This document shows, piece by piece, positions 35,916 through 45,011 of a DNA stretch of 64,000 nt. A program made the translations under genes and the position numbers. The stretch comes from Candidatus Latescibacterota bacterium (GTDB lineage Bacteria; JAAXHH01), in the NCBI GenBank assembly GCA_012270975.1, contig JAAXHH010000147.1, positions 1-64,000 on the forward strand. The letters run 5' to 3'. Each line of letters opens with the position of its first letter. The stretch's first letter is position 1. Below the pieces are notes generated by a model. It saw only the letters and a list, made by a program, of their open reading frames with translations. It was not told where the DNA came from and did no database searches.

Positions 35916-38360
35916 GTGTTTCGAAACTACATTACCGTGGCAATCCGCCACCTGAACCGCCAGAAGGGCTATTCGTTCATCAACGTCATGAGCCTGGCGC
36001 TCGGGATCGCGTGCTGCCTCCTCATCCTGCTCTTCATCCGGGACGAACTGAGCTATGACCGTTATTACGATCGCGCGGACCGAACATACCGCGTAACGGC
36101 CGAGCAACGGCAGGGAGGCGAGGTCGTTCGTACTGCCGACGTCCTGATACCCACGGTCTGGTACATGCGCCAGGACTTCCCGGAAATCGAGGACATGGTT
36201 CGCCTCGTCCCACCCGGTAACGCCTGGATGGTCAAGTACGGCGACAAGGGGTTCTACGAACGAAACTTCTACCTGGCCGACACCACGGTTTTCGATGTGT
36301 TCCAGGTTCCCCTGCTGACGGGCAATCCCAGGACGGCGCTGACCGGAAACGACAAGATCGTGTTGTCCGAGTCCATTGCCAGGAAATACTTCGGCGATGA
36401 GAATCCCATGGGAAAGATCCTGGAGTCCGAAGGGACTTTCCACCTCGAAGTGACCGGCATCATGCCGGACCTGCCCTCCAATACGCATCTGGGGTTCGAC
36501 ATACTCGCGTCCTTCAAGATCCAGGAAGCCTACTCCTACACGAAAGTCGACGAGTGGGGATGGCGTACGGCCCACAGTTACATCGTGCTCCGGGAAGGAA
36601 GCGACCCGGCGGAACTGGAAGCCAAGCTGCCCGCTTTCGTGGAAAAACACCTTGGAAACCGCTACGAAAGCGGCGAAGCCTCACTCACATACCGGCTGCA
36701 ACCCGTTACGGATATCCATCTCCATTCACGTCTGGAACGGGAACTGACGCCCAACAGCGACATCAGATACATTTATCTTTTCACCGCTATCGCGGTATTC
36801 ATCATCGTCATCGCCTGCATCAACTTCATGAACCTGGCGACCGCCCGATCCGCGGGCAGGGCCAGGGAAATCGGCCTCCGGAAGGTATTCGGCGCGGTCC
36901 GCACCCAGATGGCGCGGCAGTTTCTCGTTGAATCATTGCTGATGAGCGGAATGGCTGTTGGCCTCGCTTTACTACTTTCGTGGATCAGTCTGCCGTGGTT
37001 CAATCTGCTTACGGGCAAGACCATGTTCCTGGATTCGGGGACCGTCTTGTTCGCCCTGGGCGCCGCGGTGGCCATCGGTGTCGTAGTCGGGTGCGTGTCG
37101 GGCAGCTATCCCGCGTTTTACCTGTCTGGTCTGGCGCCGATCGAGACGCTCAAGGGAACGCTTGCATCCGGTGGTGGCACGTCCGGGATGCGGAGAGTAC
37201 TGGTTGTAAGCCAGTTCGTCATTTCGATCGCCCTGATCATATGTACCGGTGTGGTTTACAGCCAGATGGATTTCATCCGCAAGAGAAACATGGGGCTGAA
37301 CACGGACATGGTCGTGGCCGTCCCCCTGACTTTCGACCCGGTCCAGGAAACGGCGAGGATTTACAAGCAACGCGTGAAGGAAAGTCCGTACATTACTAAC
37401 GCTACCTCCACGTACATCCTTCCCGGTCACAAGAACGCCGTGATACCCATCACGTTACAGCGGACGGGCGAAAGCGAATTCGAGAAAATCGATATGAGCC
37501 AGGCCTGGACGGATGAAGACTTTGTGGAGACGTTGGGCATTGAGCTCGTCACGGGCAGGTACTTCGACCCCTCCTTCGTCAGCGACTGGGGATGGCAAAC
37601 GGCGGGGGGCGCTGCGATATTGAACGAAGCGGCCGTAAGCAGGCTGGGATACGATTCACCGGATGAAGCCCTGGGCAAGGAAGTGAACTGGGTGCGGGAA
37701 CTGCGGCAGGGGTGGGAAGAGGAAGAAAAGCAACTGCGCAGGATCGTCGGCGTTGTGAAGGACTTTCACTACACGTCTTTGCACCAACCTATAGGACCGT
37801 TGGTCATGTTCGCCGACTACCAGGGTGGTCACGTCGTCATCAAGATCAAGTCGGAATCCCTGTCTGAAGGCCTTGCAGTGATCGAAGACGTATGGCAGGA
37901 AGTAAACCCGGAGTTTGCCTTCGAGTATTTCTTCGTGGAAGACATCTTCGGGCGCTTGTATGAGGCCGAACAGCGCTTCGGCAGGATATTCGTAAGCTTT
38001 GCCGCCCTGGCCGTGCTCATCGCCTGCCTCGGTCTCGTCGGCCTCTCCTCTTTCACCGCGGAACGGCGCACGAAGGAAATCGGGGTCCGCAAGGTCCTGG
38101 GCGCTTCCATTCCAAACCTGTTTCGCCTGCTGTCCAACGAATACGTCCGTCTCGTGATCGTGGCAAACATCTTCGCCTGGCCGGCCGCCTACCTGGTAAT
38201 GAACAGATGGCTGGACAACTTCGCCTACCGCGTCGACCTGGGTTGGGCAACCTTCATTCTGGCTGGCATTCTCGCCATGGCGATCGCCCTCCTGACCGTG
38301 AGTTACCAGGCCGTCCGGGCCGCCACCGCCAATCCGGTCGAGTCCCTGCGAGCCGAGTAG
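35916..38360 (+). CDS. FtsX/MacB-type ABC transporter permease (subfamily B, copy 1)
   Basis: An 814-aa permease, first of three in tandem. GTG 35916 follows GAGGG. TM1 lies at residues 18-38, FtsX 1 with ATARSAGRAREIGLRKVFGA near 305-325, TM5 near 430, FtsX 2 with AERRTKEIGVRKVLGA near 715, and terminus NPVESLRAE. Subfamily B differs from subfamily A by the AERRTKEIG linker and the FEYFFVED segment. The stop is 40 nt before the next copy. The lack of an ATP-binding subunit suggests a partner elsewhere. Confidence 0.9.
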   Translation: MFRNYITVAIRHLNRQKGYSFINVMSLALGIACCLLILLFIRDELSYDRYYDRADRTYRVTAEQRQGGEVVRTADVLIPTVWYMRQDFPEIEDMVRLVPPGNAWMVKYGDKGFYERNFYLADTTVFDVFQVPLLTGNPRTALTGNDKIVLSESIARKYFGDENPMGKILESEGTFHLEVTGIMPDLPSNTHLGFDILASFKIQEAYSYTKVDEWGWRTAHSYIVLREGSDPAELEAKLPAFVEKHLGNRYESGEASLTYRLQPVTDIHLHSRLERELTPNSDIRYIYLFTAIAVFIIVIACINFMNLATARSAGRAREIGLRKVFGAVRTQMARQFLVESLLMSGMAVGLALLLSWISLPWFNLLTGKTMFLDSGTVLFALGAAVAIGVVVGCVSGSYPAFYLSGLAPIETLKGTLASGGGTSGMRRVLVVSQFVISIALIICTGVVYSQMDFIRKRNMGLNTDMVVAVPLTFDPVQETARIYKQRVKESPYITNATSTYILPGHKNAVIPITLQRTGESEFEKIDMSQAWTDEDFVETLGIELVTGRYFDPSFVSDWGWQTAGGAAILNEAAVSRLGYDSPDEALGKEVNWVRELRQGWEEEEKQLRRIVGVVKDFHYTSLHQPIGPLVMFADYQGGHVVIKIKSESLSEGLAVIEDVWQEVNPEFAFEYFFVEDIFGRLYEAEQRFGRIFVSFAALAVLIACLGLVGLSSFTAERRTKEIGVRKVLGASIPNLFRLLSNEYVRLVIVANIFAWPAAYLVMNRWLDNFAYRVDLGWATFILAGILAMAIALLTVSYQAVRAATANPVESLRAE

Positions 38361-38400
38361 ATCGCGTCTCTCGTACTTTGCCAGCACGGTAACGATTTCC

Positions 38401-40839
38401 ATGTTCAGAAGCTACTTCACGGTTGCCATCCGGCATCTCAGTCGCAGGAAGGGTTACTCGTTCATCAACGTGATGAGCCTGGCGCTCGGGATCGCGTGTT
38501 GCCTGCTCATCATGCTCTATATCCGGGACGAGCTGAGCTATGACCGGTTTCACGACAAGGCGGACCGCATCTACCGCGTGATCGCCGAGGAACGGCAGGG
38601 CGGCGTGACGGTCCGTTCCGCCGAAGTCATGACGCCCACGGTCAGGTTCATGCGCGAAGACTTCCCCGAGGTGGAAGACATGGTACGTCTCAACCCGCCC
38701 GTGAATGCCTGGATGGTCAAGTACGGCGACAGGGGATTCTACGAACGCGATTTCTACCTGGCGGACTCCTCGGTATTCGATGTCTTCGACGTCCCGCTTC
38801 TGAAAGGCAATCCCCGGACCGCGCTGAACGGTAATGACAGGATCGTGCTGTCCGAGTCCGTGGCCCGAAAGTACTTTGGCGACGAGGACCCCATGGGGAA
38901 GATCCTGGACTCGGAAGGCACCTTTCATCTGGAAGTGGCCGGCGTCATGGCGGACCTGCCGTCCAATACGCACCTCGGATTCGACATACTCGCGTCATTC
39001 AGGATCCAGGAGGCGTTTACGGAACAGTCGCTCGACGATTGGGGCTGGCGGAAATCTTACAGCTATGTGCTGCTCAGGGAGGGAAGCGACCCGACCGATC
39101 TGGAAGCCAGGTTGCCCGCTTTCGTGAAGAAGTACGTCGGCGATATCTACGACGGCGAAACGTCATCGCTGACCTACCGGCTGCAACCCGTAACGGACAT
39201 CCATCTTCATTCCCGGCTCGAGCGGGAACTGACGCCGAACAGCGATATCCGGTACGTATACCTCTTCGCCGCCATCGCCGTGTTTATCATCCTCATCGCC
39301 TGCATCAACTTCATGAACCTGGCGACCGCCCGGTCCGCTGGCCGGGCCCGGGAAATCGGACTGCGCAGGGTCTTCGGCGCGGTCCGCGGCCAGGTGATGC
39401 GGCAGTTCCTGAGCGAATCCCTGATCATGAGCGGCCTGGCGGTATGCATCGCGCTGGTGGTGGTGACGCTCGGGTTGCCCTGGTTCGGCCTGGTATCGGG
39501 CAAATCCATTTCCCTGGATGCGGATACCGTCTGGTTCATCCTGGGCGCGGTGGCGGTGACCGGCATCGTGGTCGGCCTGGTATCGGGAAGCTATCCCGCG
39601 CTTTACCTGTCGGGACTCGCTCCGATCGATACCCTGAAGGGCGCGTTGTCCGGGGACGCCGGCAACGTGGGCATGCGCAGAACGCTCGTCGCGGGCCAGT
39701 TCGTAATCTCGATCGCCCTGATCATCTGCACAGGCGTCGTGTACGACCAGCTCGATTACATCCGCAACCGGAACCTGGGCATGGACATGGAACGGCTCGT
39801 CGCCGTGCCGCTGACGTTTACCCCGGTCATTGAGAAGGCGCGACTATATAGACAGCGGGTGAGGGAAAGTCCGCACGTGGAGGACGCCACGGCTACCTTT
39901 ATCCTGCCTTTTCACAAGAACGCCGTGATCACCGCCGTTGTGCGCAGATTGGGCGAAGGTGATGACGCCAAGATCGAAATGAACCAGGCCTGGACGGACG
40001 ACATGTTTTTCGATACGTTCGGCATCGAGCTGACCGCCGGCAGGTTCTTCGATCGCGCGTACGTCGCCGACTGGTATGGAGCGGGCGGCGGGACGATATT
40101 GAACGAAGCCGCCGTATCCCGGCTGGGTTACGGTTCCGCCGAGGAAGCCCTGGATGGTCAGTTTGACTGGGTGTTTGACGAGCGGCACGGTTTCGATGAG
40201 GAAACCGCGGAACCGCGCAGTATCGTCGGAGTCGTGAGGGATTTCCACTACGCTTCGTTACATGAATCTGTAGAACCCCTGGTGTTATTCCCGGAATCGG
40301 ACGGCAACCACGTGGTCGTCAAGATCAACGCCAACCAACTTTCAGAAGGCCTGGCCGCCATCGAGGAAGTATGGCGAGACATAAACCCGGACTTCGCCTT
40401 CGAGTACTTCTTCGTGGAAGATACCTATGGGCGCCTCTATGAAGCCGAGCAACGCTTCGGCAGGATCTTCGTGAGTTTTGCCGCGCTGGCCGTGTTCATT
40501 GCCTGCCTGGGGCTCTTCGGCCTCGCTTCTTTCGCGGCGGAACGGCGCACGAAGGAGATCGGCATCCGCAAGGTCCTGGGCGCGTCCATCCCTAACATGT
40601 TCGCGATGCTGTCCGGCGAATTCGTCCGCCTCGTGATCGTGGCCAATGTGCTGGCCTGGCCGGTCGCCTATGTCGCGATGAGCCGATGGCTGGACGGTTT
40701 CGCCTACCGCGTCGACCTGGGCTGGGCAACCTTCATCCTCGCCGGCGCTCTCGCTATGGCCATCGCCCTCCTGACGGTGGGCTTCCAGGCAGCGCGGGCG
40801 GCCACCGCGAATCCGGTGGAGTCGTTGCGGATGGAGTAG
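38401..40839 (+). CDS. FtsX/MacB-type ABC transporter permease (subfamily B, copy 2)
   Basis: An 812-aa permease of the same plan as its neighbours: TM1 near residues 18-38, FtsX 1 with ATARSAGRAREIGLRRVFGA, TM5 near 430 and FtsX 2 with AERRTKEIGIRKVLGA, terminus NPVESLRME. It is closely similar to copy 1 and lies only 40 nt after its stop, so the three are probably one transcript. The periplasmic regions (60-280 and 480-660) carry most of the differences and likely set substrate or partner specificity. Confidence 0.9.
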   Translation: MFRSYFTVAIRHLSRRKGYSFINVMSLALGIACCLLIMLYIRDELSYDRFHDKADRIYRVIAEERQGGVTVRSAEVMTPTVRFMREDFPEVEDMVRLNPPVNAWMVKYGDRGFYERDFYLADSSVFDVFDVPLLKGNPRTALNGNDRIVLSESVARKYFGDEDPMGKILDSEGTFHLEVAGVMADLPSNTHLGFDILASFRIQEAFTEQSLDDWGWRKSYSYVLLREGSDPTDLEARLPAFVKKYVGDIYDGETSSLTYRLQPVTDIHLHSRLERELTPNSDIRYVYLFAAIAVFIILIACINFMNLATARSAGRAREIGLRRVFGAVRGQVMRQFLSESLIMSGLAVCIALVVVTLGLPWFGLVSGKSISLDADTVWFILGAVAVTGIVVGLVSGSYPALYLSGLAPIDTLKGALSGDAGNVGMRRTLVAGQFVISIALIICTGVVYDQLDYIRNRNLGMDMERLVAVPLTFTPVIEKARLYRQRVRESPHVEDATATFILPFHKNAVITAVVRRLGEGDDAKIEMNQAWTDDMFFDTFGIELTAGRFFDRAYVADWYGAGGGTILNEAAVSRLGYGSAEEALDGQFDWVFDERHGFDEETAEPRSIVGVVRDFHYASLHESVEPLVLFPESDGNHVVVKINANQLSEGLAAIEEVWRDINPDFAFEYFFVEDTYGRLYEAEQRFGRIFVSFAALAVFIACLGLFGLASFAAERRTKEIGIRKVLGASIPNMFAMLSGEFVRLVIVANVLAWPVAYVAMSRWLDGFAYRVDLGWATFILAGALAMAIALLTVGFQAARAATANPVESLRME

Positions 40840-40881
40840 GACGTGTATTCCCGCCCATTACCGAACTGAAACGAGTGCGCC

Positions 40882-43326
40882 ATGTTCCGCAACTACCTGA
40901 CGGTGGCCTTCCGCCATCTGAACCGCCAGAAGGGCTACGCGTTCATCAACGTGATGAGCCTGGCCCTCGGGATCGTGTGCGCGCTCCTCATCCTGCTGTA
41001 CATCCGCGATGAACTCAGCTACGACCGGTTTCATGAGAAGGCGGACCGCATCTATCGCGTGATATCGGAAGAGCGCGAGCGCGACCAGGTGGTCCGCACC
41101 ATACGGACCGCAGAAGTCATGATGCCCACGGTCAAATTCATGCGCGAAGACTTCCCCGAAGTGGAAGACATGGTGCGTTTCGTCCCGCCCGGAAACGCAT
41201 GGATGATCAAGTACGGGGACAGGGGGTTCTACGAACGGAACTTCTACCTGGCCGACTCGTCGGTCTTCAACGTGTTCGACGTGCCGATGATAGCCGGCGA
41301 TCCCCGTACGGCCTTGGCCGGTATCGACAAAGTCGTGCTGTCGGAGTCCATCGCCCGGAAGTACTTCGGCGACGAAAACCCCATGGGCAAGATCCTGGAC
41401 GCCGAGGGGTCCTTTTATTTCGAGGTGACCGGCGTCATGCGGGACCTGCCCGACAACACGCACCTCGGATTCGACATACTCGCGGCGTTCCGGATCCAGG
41501 AGCACTACTCGCCCAATCCAGCCGACGTATGGGACTGGCGCAAGTCGTACAGTTACGTCCTGCTTCGCGAGGGCAGCGATCCCGATGAACTGGAAGCCAA
41601 GCTGCCTGCCTTCGTGGAAAAGTACTTGGGTGACCGGTACGACGGTGAATCGTCGTCTTTGACCTTCAGGCTGCAGCCGGTCACGGATATACATCTTCAC
41701 TCTCATCTCGAGCGGGAACTGACCCCGAACAGCGATATCCGGTACGTCTACCTCTTCGGCTGCATCGCCGTGTTCATCATCCTCATCGCGTGTATCAACT
41801 TTATGAACCTGGCGACCGCGCGGTCCGCGGGAAGGGCCGGGGAGATCGGCCTGAGAAAGACCTTCGGCGCGGACAGGACCCAGGTGATCCGGCAGTTCAT
41901 CAGCGAGTCCATGTTCATGACCGGGCTTGCGGTGCTTGTTGCCCTCCTGCTTGCCGGGTTGAGCCTGCCGTGGTTCAACCTGCTAACGGGCAAATCCATG
42001 TCCCTGAACGCGGATACCACCTGGTTCGCCCTGGGTGCCGTCGTGGTGATCGGCGCCGTGGTGGGGTTGGTCTCGGGCAGTTATCCGGCCCTTTACTTGT
42101 CCGGGCTCGCTCCGGCCCAGGCGCTGAGCGGCCTGCGCTCCACGGGCGCCGGAAACGTGTCCATCCGCCGGATCCTGGTCGTGGGACAATTCGTCATTTC
42201 GATCGCCCTGATCATCTGCACCGGCGTGGTCTACAGCCAGCTCGATTTCATACGCGCGCGGAACATGGGCCTCAATACCGACCAGGTCGTCGCGGTGCCT
42301 CAGACCTTCGCACCGGTTGTCGTAAAATCAAGCGTATACAAAGCACGACTTAATGAGATACCGGCGGTGATGACCGTCTCGATGAATTTCCTTCTTCCCG
42401 GTCACAAGAACGCCGCGGCGCCGATCAAGGCGCGCAGACGGGGCCAGGACGAATCATCGATGATCGATATGTACCAGGCCTGGGTGGACGATGATTTCAT
42501 CGAGATTTTCGGCATCGAACTGATGGCGGGCCGTAATTTCGATTCCGCGTTCCCCGGCGACTGGACAGCGACGGGTGCGGTAGTCATCAACGAAGCGGCC
42601 GTCGCCAGGCTTGGATATGGATCCGCCAGCGAAGCGTTGGGCCAGGAGATCGAAGGGCTGCAGGAACTGATCACGGATTCCGATGAGCGCGGCGAGTTGA
42701 AGCCGTCGATCGTTGGCGTGGTAAAGGACTTCCACTACGCCGCCTTACACGAACCTATCGAACCGTTGGTGCTGTTTCCGAATTACCCGGGCGGTTACGC
42801 CATGGTCAAAATCGATGCCGGTCGCATGTCGGAAGGGCTTTCGGCGATCGAGGAAGCATGGCATGAAGTAAATCCTGATTGGGCATTCGAGTATTTCTTC
42901 GTCGAAGACACCTTCGCGCGCCTCTATGAAACCGAACAGCGGTTCGGCAGGATCTTCATCAGTTTCTCCGCGCTGGTCGTGGTTATTGCTTGCCTCGGGC
43001 TCGTCGGCCTGTCCTCCTTCACCGCGGAAAGGCGCAGAAAGGAGATCGGTGTCCGAAAGGCCCTTGGCGCGTCCGCCTCCGGTCTGGTCGCGCTGTTGTC
43101 CCGAGAGTACTTCCGGCTCGTGACGGTGGCCATCTTGGTGGCCTGGCCGGCCGCCTACCTCGTGATGAACAACTGGCTCGGCAACTTCGCCTACCGCGTC
43201 GACCTGGATTGGACCACCTTCGTGCTGGCCGGCGTCCTCGCCATGGCGATCGCCCTGCTGACGGTGAGTTACCAGGCCGTCCGGGCTGCTGCCGCGAATC
43301 CGGTCGAGGCATTGCGGATGGAGTAG
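40882..43326 (+). CDS. FtsX/MacB-type ABC transporter permease (subfamily B, copy 3)
   Basis: An 814-aa permease, last of the tandem. TM1 is at residues 18-38, FtsX 1 with ATARSAGRAGEIGLRKTFGA, and FtsX 2 with AERRRKEIGVRKALGA. The terminus is NPVEALRME. It starts 42 nt after copy 2. In the second periplasmic domain it has its own insertion (GLQELITDSDERGELK). All three keep both coupling helices, so each could pair with the same ATPase. Confidence 0.9.
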   Translation: MFRNYLTVAFRHLNRQKGYAFINVMSLALGIVCALLILLYIRDELSYDRFHEKADRIYRVISEERERDQVVRTIRTAEVMMPTVKFMREDFPEVEDMVRFVPPGNAWMIKYGDRGFYERNFYLADSSVFNVFDVPMIAGDPRTALAGIDKVVLSESIARKYFGDENPMGKILDAEGSFYFEVTGVMRDLPDNTHLGFDILAAFRIQEHYSPNPADVWDWRKSYSYVLLREGSDPDELEAKLPAFVEKYLGDRYDGESSSLTFRLQPVTDIHLHSHLERELTPNSDIRYVYLFGCIAVFIILIACINFMNLATARSAGRAGEIGLRKTFGADRTQVIRQFISESMFMTGLAVLVALLLAGLSLPWFNLLTGKSMSLNADTTWFALGAVVVIGAVVGLVSGSYPALYLSGLAPAQALSGLRSTGAGNVSIRRILVVGQFVISIALIICTGVVYSQLDFIRARNMGLNTDQVVAVPQTFAPVVVKSSVYKARLNEIPAVMTVSMNFLLPGHKNAAAPIKARRRGQDESSMIDMYQAWVDDDFIEIFGIELMAGRNFDSAFPGDWTATGAVVINEAAVARLGYGSASEALGQEIEGLQELITDSDERGELKPSIVGVVKDFHYAALHEPIEPLVLFPNYPGGYAMVKIDAGRMSEGLSAIEEAWHEVNPDWAFEYFFVEDTFARLYETEQRFGRIFISFSALVVVIACLGLVGLSSFTAERRRKEIGVRKALGASASGLVALLSREYFRLVTVAILVAWPAAYLVMNNWLGNFAYRVDLDWTTFVLAGVLAMAIALLTVSYQAVRAAAANPVEALRME

Positions 43327-43554
43327 CTTCGAGATTGCTGCAAAATCACCGATCTTGTATGGCAGAGCCGGTTTGTAGTGTTTAGCGGTCTGTCGGTTAT
43401 TGGTCACTTTGGGTAATATGGTCCACTTATAAGCGAATACAAAAGTTTTGTTTTTGTGAAAAAACATTGACATGTCGCAATATAGTGACACTTATGTAAC
43501 ATATCCACAATTACACCAGTCCTTCTGTATCCTTTTCATCAAAGGAGCAGTACT

Positions 43555-44127
43555 ATGAGACAGGTAGCGATCTACTTGCTGGCTGCGGTTGTTCTCGTGT
43601 CGTTATCCACTCAGAAAACCATACATGCCCAGGAGGTTTCGCCGTCGTTTATCGTAGGAGGCGGACTGGATATTCCCGTAGACGCCGAGGGAATAAACAA
43701 TGGACCGGCGATCCGCGCCGGAGTGTCTGTGCCGGTCTACCAGAACCTGCATGCGGTATTGGAAGGTCACTATAGTAAGTATAGTCCGGAAGAAGACTTA
43801 GGCCCCGGCTTGAGTGCAGATGTAAAACTAACCGGTGCGAATCTCGGAGTTTTGCTGCGTTCCCCGACTTCCCCCATAGGTGTATACGGGCAAGGAGGAA
43901 TAGGATTGACGCGAGGTGAAGGCAAAGTTTCTGGCTCTTTTCTTGGCGAAACCATCAGTATCAGTGACACGGAGACTGTTTTCAGCTTTACGATAGGTGG
44001 CGGGGTTCATATTCCCATAAATCCTTCGATCGGCGTGGCCATTGATGCACGATACAGTCACGCGGCGACAGAAGGCGAGGCCACGAAGTGGATACCTATC
44101 ACCGTATCTATTGTGTTTAGTCCCTAG
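43555..44127 (+). CDS. Secreted outer-membrane beta-barrel-like protein
   Basis: A 190-aa protein with a signal peptide (about 1-24, cut after IHA). Alternating hydrophobic/polar strands follow (SFIVGGGLDIPV, HAVLEGHYSKYS, ANLGVLLRSP, FSFTIGGGVHIP) and it ends in IVFSP. The fold fits an 8-strand OMP_b-brl protein such as OmpX/PagP-like porin-family proteins. ATG 43555 has AAGGAG 7 nt upstream. An A/T-rich promoter region contains TTGACA (43467-43472) and a small palindrome GACATGTC overlapping it. A rho-independent terminator follows. Confidence 0.8.
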   Translation: MRQVAIYLLAAVVLVSLSTQKTIHAQEVSPSFIVGGGLDIPVDAEGINNGPAIRAGVSVPVYQNLHAVLEGHYSKYSPEEDLGPGLSADVKLTGANLGVLLRSPTSPIGVYGQGGIGLTRGEGKVSGSFLGETISISDTETVFSFTIGGGVHIPINPSIGVAIDARYSHAATEGEATKWIPITVSIVFSP

Positions 44128-44177
44128 TCTTTATGATTTAAAGTTACGGCTTCAGACATTGGAAAACCGATTGCTAA

Positions 44178-44211
44178 CGCCCTCCGGCAGACATTACCGG
44201 GGGGCGTTTTT
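44178..44211 (+). terminator. Rho-independent terminator after the barrel-protein gene
   Basis: A 10-bp stem, CGCCCTCCGG (44178-44187) with CCGGGGGGCG (44197-44206), has one mismatch and a 9-nt loop, and runs into TTTTT at 44207-44211. It closes the barrel-protein transcript and separates it from the nrdR promoter. Confidence 0.85.
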
Positions 44212-44290
44212 GTGTGGTCACGGGTCACGAAAACGACTTAAATGACAAAACGAAAAATAGTTGTAAAAGATACTTGCAACCTCCGACGCA

Positions 44291-44304
44291 ATACTATATC
44301 TTGG
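44291..44304 (+). promoter_or_regulatory. NrdR-box-like site 1
   Basis: ATACTATATCTTGG agrees with the NrdR consensus ACACWATATNTWGT at 12 of 14 positions. It lies 84 nt before nrdR and overlaps the likely -10 region (TTGCAA at 44274 is a possible -35 element). With site 2 it forms the usual pair. Confidence 0.7.
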
Positions 44305-44322
44305 TTGTTACGTCGTTTTATA

Positions 44323-44336
44323 CCACAACACCTTGT
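44323..44336 (+). promoter_or_regulatory. NrdR-box-like site 2
   Basis: CCACAACACCTTGT agrees with the NrdR consensus at 11 of 14 positions. Its distance from site 1 is 32 nt, about three helical turns, as is typical of paired NrdR boxes. It lies 52 nt before the nrdR start codon. Confidence 0.6.
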
Positions 44337-44387
44337 GATTCTTAATTCTTAAATTATCAATCAATTACAACCGGAGATCCGCCGCAG

Positions 44388-44879
44388 ATGCGATGTCCTG
44401 CGTGTGGCACGTTGAACAGCCATGTAGTCGATTCCCGCACCATCCAGAGCGGGAGAACCATCCGAAGACGACGCGAGTGCCTGTCCTGCGCCAAGCGTTT
44501 TACGACCTACGAGGCCATCGAGGAAGAGGAATTGATGGTGGTGAAATCCGATGGCCGCAGGGAGGTCTTCGACCGCGGTAAAATCATGCATGGTTTAAAG
44601 CTGGCCTGTACGAAACGCATGGTCTCCGCGGATCAGCTTCACGAACTGGTCGACCGGGTCGTATACTACGTAAGCAACCTGAACGAACGAGAGGTCCCTT
44701 CCGACAGGATCGGTGAATTCATCATCCGTGAACTGCGCAAGATCGATGAAGTGGCCTATGTGCGTTTCGCCTCGGTTTACCGGGATTTCAAGGACCGGAG
44801 CGAATTCGCGGAAGAGCTCGAGCAGCTGGAGAAACAGGAGTTGGAGTCGGTCGTCAAGGACCAGCCCGATCCGAATTAG
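44388..44879 (+). CDS. nrdR: Transcriptional repressor NrdR
   Basis: A 163-aa regulator. The zinc ribbon (CPACG ... CLSC) occupies residues 3-34 and the ATP-cone runs from about 46 to 136. NrdR binds nucleotides and represses ribonucleotide reductase genes at paired NrdR boxes, which are found just upstream. It is followed by nrdJ, its likely target, after 132 nt containing a hairpin. Length is standard. Confidence 0.96.
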   Translation: MRCPACGTLNSHVVDSRTIQSGRTIRRRRECLSCAKRFTTYEAIEEEELMVVKSDGRREVFDRGKIMHGLKLACTKRMVSADQLHELVDRVVYYVSNLNEREVPSDRIGEFIIRELRKIDEVAYVRFASVYRDFKDRSEFAEELEQLEKQELESVVKDQPDPN

Positions 44880-44895
44880 AGAAATGACTTTAATG

Positions 44896-44930
44896 CCTGA
44901 TCCGCTGGCAGGGATCAGGTATCTCTTTTA
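44896..44930 (+). terminator. Hairpin between nrdR and nrdJ (terminator or attenuator)
   Basis: CCTGATCC (44896-44903) and GGATCAGG (44912-44919) form a perfect 8-bp stem with an 8-nt loop, then TATCTCTTTTA. The U-rich tail is imperfect. It could end nrdR transcription or protect its 3-prime end while nrdJ is expressed from the internal promoter or by read-through. Confidence 0.6.
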
Positions 44931-45011
44931 TCGGCACAATCATCACTATCGACACATTCAACACATTGGTCAATCAATTCATATCAAAGAAGGTGATTCG
45001 AGGGGGCACGC

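Noticed and set aside
44042..44245. 67-codon frame overlapping the barrel-protein end
   Set aside because: Overlaps the barrel gene in another frame and crosses the terminator.
44880..45011. Cobalamin riboswitch before nrdJ
   Set aside because: The gap is only 132 nt and no B12-box-like conserved core is visible.
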